The position numbers and the translations under genes were made by a program. Below are positions 60,038 through 64,000 of a stretch of DNA of 64,000 nucleotides, in pieces. This DNA comes from Nitrospirota bacterium (lineage in GTDB: Bacteria; JACPQY01), in assembly GCA_016180645.1 (NCBI GenBank), contig JACPAV010000009.1, forward strand, positions 46,354 through 110,353. The letters run 5' to 3'. The notes under the pieces were generated by a model that saw only the letters and a program-made list of their open reading frames with translations, ran no database searches and was not told the DNA's origin. Position 1 is the stretch's first letter. Every line of letters starts with the position of its first letter.

Positions 60038-61765
60038 TCACGCGAAAAGATCCACGCGCCCCAGATCCAGCAGGACCCGGTTGAACCCCGCATCGGGCGC
60101 GCCCGGCATGTCCAGGGTCTCGTGATAATTCCTCCGGCCGCCTTCCCTCTCGTCGCCGGAATCGTGCCCGCCGGTCATCTCTCCGGCCATGCCGTTGGGA
60201 TTGGATGCCGTCTGTGCAAGATCCTGCTGATCCACCGTCACCTGAAGATTCTCCAGGCGCAATCCCTGCTGCGCAAAGGTGTCCTTCAGGGCCTGGAGGT
60301 TGCTTTCCAGCACGTTCTTCACGGCCGAGTTCTCCGTAAAGATCGCCACGGACAGCTCGCCTTGTTTCGATCCCACCTCGATACGGAGCTTTCCCAGAAA
60401 TTCCGGCTTGAGCTGAATCTCGATTCGCGTTTCCTTGCGACCGATCTGTACGCGGGCCTTGTCCACGATCTGGTGGAGGATATCCCGGCCCAGGTCCGTC
60501 GAGGGCGTGAAGGTCTGGTCTCCCGACCTGCCGGCCTCGGCCGTCGCCCCCTGCTGCGTCAGCACGGCCTGATGCATGCCGCTCCACCCGTTCCCCTGGT
60601 TCAGGAAATTGCCGCCAACGTCGGAGCGGGCCTCGGAGGAACCTTTGGCTGCCGATGCATCGAGAACGGGATTCCAATCCAAACCCTTGATCGCCGGATC
60701 AACTTTTGCGGTAGCAGCCTTGGGCGAGGTTCCGGCCGCCGCGAACGCCCGTTCGTCCCCCTCCGCCATGCTGACCCCGCTCGTGCCCTCCGCGCCTTTA
60801 CCCTCCGGCGCGGCTTTCGAACTCAAGTCGATGAGGGGCGGCTTGGCTTCTATCCCAGGCGCAGTGGCGTTGGCGGGCTGGGACTTAGGCGCCTCCGGCA
60901 CAGCCACAGGCCCGCCTTTCGCATTTTTGGCCTGCGCGGCAATCTTGAGAGCCTCGTTCTTGATGGCTTCGAGCTCGTCGGCCGATTCCGAGGTTTCGTC
61001 TTCCCCGCTCAGAACGACAGCCGCGCTCTGCGGGTCCGCCTGGGTCTGTGGATTCTTCTGGTCGGCGGCCGCGTCTTGTTCCGGCAGGGGGATCGCAGCG
61101 TCCTTCAGCGTTTGCTGCGTCTGACCGGGCTGGGCGGCCGGGTTTTGTGTCGCTCCTGCGCCCTTGGCCGCAGACTCGGCGGGTGTCTCGGTGGGAAGCG
61201 TCGGCGCTTTGAGATCCATCGTGGCGTTCTCATAGGACGCCTGGCGGCTGGCCTCCTGCTGAACGGCCATCGACTGGCGCTTTTCGTCGAGGATCCCGAG
61301 GAACTGCTCGGCACTGACAGATTGTCCATCCTTAACAATCACCCACGTCCCGTTCTGCTCCTGGAGCCCGAGACCGAGGTAGTTGAGAAGTTCCGAAAGT
61401 TGGTCCGGATTCGCGCCCTGCGCCAGCTCCAAGCCCTGATCGGAAATCTGGATGCCCAGTTTCGCCAGGAGATTTTCGACCTCGTCCGTAAGCCCCTGGC
61501 CCCCATCGAGGGCCTGGAAGAGGGCTTGGAGAAAATCGGACACGGCATTTTCTGCTCCCGGTGCGGCAAGATTTTCCGGGCCTAGAACCGGGTTGGTCAG
61601 CTTTGAAAGATCTTGAGGATTGAGTTGAATGGAGTTGAAAAGTTGAGCGAAAATTTTGCCGAACGGTTGGGAACCACTGGGATTTTGTGACGGCGCCTCG
61701 ACCGGTTGAGCCGGTGCGACGTCGACCTTTCCCAACAGGATGTCCAGGGGAGACATGTCTGCCAT
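60038..61765 (-). CDS. fliK: flagellar hook-length control protein FliK
   Basis: 575 residues from ATG 61765 (TTG 61783 is an alternative). The long Ala/Pro/Glu/Gln-rich middle is low complexity, as expected for the molecular ruler. The C-terminal Flg_hook domain is clear (R-K-E-T-R-I-E-I-Q-L-K-P-E-F-L-G-K-L, L-S-V-A-I-F-T-E-N). It times the switch from hook to filament export. First of the fliK-flgD-flgE set here. Confidence 0.92.
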   Translation of the reverse strand: MADMSPLDILLGKVDVAPAQPVEAPSQNPSGSQPFGKIFAQLFNSIQLNPQDLSKLTNPVLGPENLAAPGAENAVSDFLQALFQALDGGQGLTDEVENLLAKLGIQISDQGLELAQGANPDQLSELLNYLGLGLQEQNGTWVIVKDGQSVSAEQFLGILDEKRQSMAVQQEASRQASYENATMDLKAPTLPTETPAESAAKGAGATQNPAAQPGQTQQTLKDAAIPLPEQDAAADQKNPQTQADPQSAAVVLSGEDETSESADELEAIKNEALKIAAQAKNAKGGPVAVPEAPKSQPANATAPGIEAKPPLIDLSSKAAPEGKGAEGTSGVSMAEGDERAFAAAGTSPKAATAKVDPAIKGLDWNPVLDASAAKGSSEARSDVGGNFLNQGNGWSGMHQAVLTQQGATAEAGRSGDQTFTPSTDLGRDILHQIVDKARVQIGRKETRIEIQLKPEFLGKLRIEVGSKQGELSVAIFTENSAVKNVLESNLQALKDTFAQQGLRLENLQVTVDQQDLAQTASNPNGMAGEMTGGHDSGDEREGGRRNYHETLDMPGAPDAGFNRVLLDLGRVDLFA

Positions 61766-61824
61766 CGGGAGTGAAGAGGGCAATCCCCGTGCCAGAATCG
61801 CAGCCGGTGCCTCGGCATGTTTCG

Positions 61825-61852
61825 GTAGGGGCGAGGCATACCTCGCCCCTAC
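61825..61852. repeat. single-hairpin GTAG...CTAC repeat, copy F
   Basis: GTAG, a perfect 8-bp hairpin (GGGCGAGG/CCTCGCCC, loop CATA), CTAC. The last bases include the stop codon of the DUF3179 gene on the minus strand. It is a single-unit member of the double-hairpin family. Confidence 0.75.
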
Positions 61853-63744
61853 TTGGAGCCGGGAACGAAGAAATCGAGCGGTTTGCCGTCCGAACCTTTG
61901 GGTCTCCGATAGACACGAACGCGATCGGGCGGAGTATCGAAGATACGAACATCGTCCGGGGCTAGAGACTCCGATGCGGCCTCCCAGAAAATGACCAGGT
62001 CCAGATCTCCCACGCGATCGTTGATGACGGCGAAGTTCGCGTCTTTGGCCGTGCTGAAGAGTCCGTCGCCGATCACGGACGAGCCTGCTTCAAACTTGTC
62101 TCTTTCTTTACCCTCCGCATCCAGTTCCTTCGTCTTGCGTCTCCGATCATCCGCCATCGAATGAATATCCCGAAAGAGGTAGCCCCTCCGCCCGTTCCGC
62201 GCCGAGGGGGTGACAATGCCGAAAACCCGTTCCTTATTCTTGACATGATTCGGATTATTGGAATTGTCCGCCCGCGTCGCCGGCTCGAAGTGCTCGGGCC
62301 GAGGGTTCGTCACACGAAAAGTGTTTCCATCGTCGCGCCGGTAGTCCGTCAGAATCTCGGTGCCCGATTTGCGATACGGATACAATGTGTAGTTACGCCT
62401 GAATCCCGTTTCGGCGGACAAGACGTAGGTGTCGCGAAACCATTCCTTCCACTTCTTCCATGTGGTCTCGACGTATGGGAGAGGACACCCCTTCACATTC
62501 CCCGGCTCTTCCGATCGAAGAAGACCCCGGAGAGTCTGGAAGCGGATGGGGCTCCACCAACTCTCCGTGAGCCGGTCATAGAGAATGTGATTGATGTTCA
62601 GGGCAAACCCGGTGATCCCGAGGGAGAGCGCCCTGCTGCCCTTCTCCTGTTCCGGATCGCCCCAATCGGTCGTATCGAATATTTCAACGGAATCGGTAAG
62701 CGTACTGTAGGCCAAGCTGAATCGGATCTTGCGGTAGGGATCGCCTCCCTCGAAGGAATCGTTGATCACCTCATGCCACCAAATAATTTTCAGGGGATAC
62801 GCCCGCGGCTGGTCGCCGACCAGGAGTCCGAAGACGAGGTCCGTTTCCCTCATGTACCACTTCTTCACGCGGAGGTGATCGTTGTCCTCAGCCTGGACTT
62901 GATTCCGGATTTGTTCCGGCGTGAGCTTGGTCATCTCCATGCTGTACCGCGGCAAATCCACGGCATCGCAACAGTAAGGAGGGCTCGTTTCGTCCCACCC
63001 ACAGCAGAAATATCTCTTCTTCTTCTCACCTTTTTCTTCGACCTCATCCTGAGCTCGATTGCAGGGATACCGATCCGGCTCCTGCGGCCTCCCCTGCTCA
63101 TCCAACCCTGGGCGCTCGGTGCACTGCGTCCACAGGCTGCCTTCGGTATCTCCGGTGACGAGGGATGGGATGCAGTCCTTCTCGTCGAAGCAGGCCCGCG
63201 TAATCGGGTTCTGGTCGGGAGAATTCGGATCGAAGAGATCCTTCTTCACGCGCCGGTTGTCCTTGCCCACGAAGAACTGGAGCCCTGTCCCGTGTTCCGA
63301 TTCGGTGTAGTCCGCGTTGAAATAATCCTCGCTTCGAAGCGCTTGCTGCTCCGGAGCCTCACGCGACCACACACCCGCGGTTGGCCACACCGTATTCCAG
63401 GCGAACCAGGATGAAACGACGCCCTTGTCGTAGGGAACGAGGATGTCGTTGGCGGAGTCCGCATCGGTGGTCACTCCCCCGCCCTTGGCCCGGCCCCAGA
63501 AGTCCCACCTGTTCCCTTCGGAATCCTCGGCCTCGAACCCGGATGGGATGGCGTTGAGCAGGGGACTTCGGGCCGACTCCATCGCGAGCGTTTGGCACGT
63601 ATCAAACGGCCCCGGGTAGGCGAACGGCTTGGAGGCGCTCGACCCCTCGCACGCTGTGAAGACCGAGCACAGAGCGGCCGCGGCGAGCCAGCTCGCACCC
63701 CGCGTCCGGTCATTCGATGTTTCCTTCAAACATTCATTCAGCAT
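61849..63744 (-). CDS. DUF3179 lipoprotein with Cys-rich insert
   Basis: 631 residues. A signal peptide ends V-F-T-A-C (lipobox Cys about 32). R-A-Y-P-L-K-I-I-W-W-H-E-V-I-N-D-S-F, F-D-T-T-D and I-L-Y-D-R-L-T-E-S-W-W-S are DUF3179 landmarks; its function is not established. The usual Y-C-P-L-C segment is replaced by A-Y-S-T-L, so those Cys are lost. Instead a region at about 175-265 has ten or more Cys (F-C-C-G-W, Y-C-C-D). About 330 residues longer than typical members. Confidence 0.75.
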   Translation of the reverse strand: MLNECLKETSNDRTRGASWLAAAALCSVFTACEGSSASKPFAYPGPFDTCQTLAMESARSPLLNAIPSGFEAEDSEGNRWDFWGRAKGGGVTTDADSANDILVPYDKGVVSSWFAWNTVWPTAGVWSREAPEQQALRSEDYFNADYTESEHGTGLQFFVGKDNRRVKKDLFDPNSPDQNPITRACFDEKDCIPSLVTGDTEGSLWTQCTERPGLDEQGRPQEPDRYPCNRAQDEVEEKGEKKKRYFCCGWDETSPPYCCDAVDLPRYSMEMTKLTPEQIRNQVQAEDNDHLRVKKWYMRETDLVFGLLVGDQPRAYPLKIIWWHEVINDSFEGGDPYRKIRFSLAYSTLTDSVEIFDTTDWGDPEQEKGSRALSLGITGFALNINHILYDRLTESWWSPIRFQTLRGLLRSEEPGNVKGCPLPYVETTWKKWKEWFRDTYVLSAETGFRRNYTLYPYRKSGTEILTDYRRDDGNTFRVTNPRPEHFEPATRADNSNNPNHVKNKERVFGIVTPSARNGRRGYLFRDIHSMADDRRRKTKELDAEGKERDKFEAGSSVIGDGLFSTAKDANFAVINDRVGDLDLVIFWEAASESLAPDDVRIFDTPPDRVRVYRRPKGSDGKPLDFFVPGSK

Positions 63745-63835
63745 GGTGTCGGATTATACCGATTCGGGCGATGGCCGTCCCCCTTCTTGTGATCCCAAGG
63801 AAAGGACCCAAGAGCTTCCAACAGAATGCCGATTC

Positions 63836-63894
63836 GTAGGGGGGCATCTTCAGATGCTCCCTCTTGTCCGGAGGGTCTGAAGACCCTCCCTTAC
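63836..63894. repeat. double-hairpin GTAG...TTAC repeat, copy E
   Basis: GTAG, hairpin with GGCATC/GATGCT arms, linker, hairpin GGAGGGTCT/AGACCCTCC, TTAC (CTAC with one change). CAGAATGC and GCATTCTG lie just outside at 63822 and 63895. It fills much of the 229-bp space before the last gene. Confidence 0.72.
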
Positions 63895-63925
63895 GCATTC
63901 TGCTAAATATGCCCACTAATGTACT

Positions 63926-63953
63926 TTAACATATTCTCCATATCTGCTATGCT
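63926..63953 (+). promoter_or_regulatory. sigma70-type promoter of the last, partial gene
   Basis: -35 TTAACA (63926-63931), 16-bp spacer, extended -10 TG-C-TATGCT (63948-63953 for the hexamer). The region is A/T-rich against its surroundings. The ATG follows 21 bases later with an AGGAGGG ribosome site between. Confidence 0.55.
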
Positions 63954-63973
63954 CTCCTCAACAAGGAGGGTTC

Positions 63974-64000
63974 ATGGCCAGAACGATTCGGTTGACGCGG
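63974..64000 (+). CDS. start of a gene running out of the window
   Basis: AAGGAGGG ribosome site, then ATG and nine codons, M-A-R-T-I-R-L-T-R. The Arg/Thr-rich start could be a DNA-binding ribbon strand, but nine residues are too few to identify the product. Confidence 0.55.

Noticed and set aside
60014-61585. Long plus-strand reading frame opposite fliK
   Set aside because: Antisense shadow of the low-complexity fliK region, Leu/Arg/Gly-rich with no recognisable motif.
62161-63414. Long plus-strand reading frame opposite the DUF3179 gene
   Set aside because: The minus strand has a signal peptide and DUF3179 motifs; the plus frame has neither.

Overview
The window is about 60% G+C bacterial chromosome. 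A complex I gene block, a flagellar hook block, several lipoprotein or Sec signal peptides and polytopic glycosyltransferases indicate a motile, respiring, Gram-negative-type (diderm) bacterium. A deltaproteobacterial or candidate-phylum lineage would fit, but nothing here assigns a phylum. Genes start often with GTG or TTG and are often coupled by GTGA/ATGA overlaps.

Layout. 1-4.8 kb: end of a DUF192 gene, an epoxide-hydrolase-like enzyme, a MazF-type toxin-antitoxin pair, an HxlR regulator divergent from yceI, a lipase and a PI-PLC-like lipoprotein. 4.8-8.9 kb: an accessory island. It holds two copies of an 87-bp inverted-repeat element, a BrnT/BrnA-like pair, a GIY-YIG nuclease with eight repeats, and a decayed integron (tyrosine-integrase N-terminus, an attI-like core, a GIY-YIG cassette with a foldable attC, and a restriction-subunit-like cassette cut by the 87-bp element). 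9-23.5 kb: mostly housekeeping genes (quinone oxidoreductase, cyclophilin, PCD, M16 protease, family-4 UDG, YicC, PriA, tRNA-Ala, OCD/mu-crystallin, MutY, an HD phosphohydrolase) plus a second MazF pair. 23.7-35.5 kb: a surface-glycan region with GT2, GT4, GT39-like, AsnB, a methyltransferase, TatA and tRNA-Leu, and two decayed glycosyltransferase genes. 35.6-43.8 kb: a receiver protein, a RicT/YaaT (PSP1) protein, MetRS, a TatD-radical SAM fusion, an orphan cyclase-like protein, a DUF5678/retropepsin pair and an S1/P1-type zinc enzyme. 43.8-48.4 kb: nuoA-C-D-H-I without nuoB. 48.5-53.4 kb: prs-rplY, then a sulfur block (threonine-synthase-like enzyme, MoaD-NIL fusion, ATP sulfurylase). 53.4-63.7 kb: solute-binding-like protein, DUF115-like protein, a giant FlgE, FlgD, FliK and a DUF3179 lipoprotein.

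How genes work together. prs/rplY, the nuo block, fliK-flgD-flgE and antitoxin-toxin-priA-yhbQ-yicC-udg read as operons. The sulfur block links APS formation to a sulfur-carrier protein and a PLP enzyme, which suggests a carrier-protein route to cysteine or homocysteine. Intergenic spaces carry a family of GTAG...CTAC-bounded double hairpins that resemble REP/BIME elements.

The strongest unusual signals are the integron remnant, the MoaD-NIL/ThrC/Sat block, the eight-repeat GIY-YIG protein, the nuoB-less complex I block and the REP-like family. All calls rest on reading the sequence; no database search was run.
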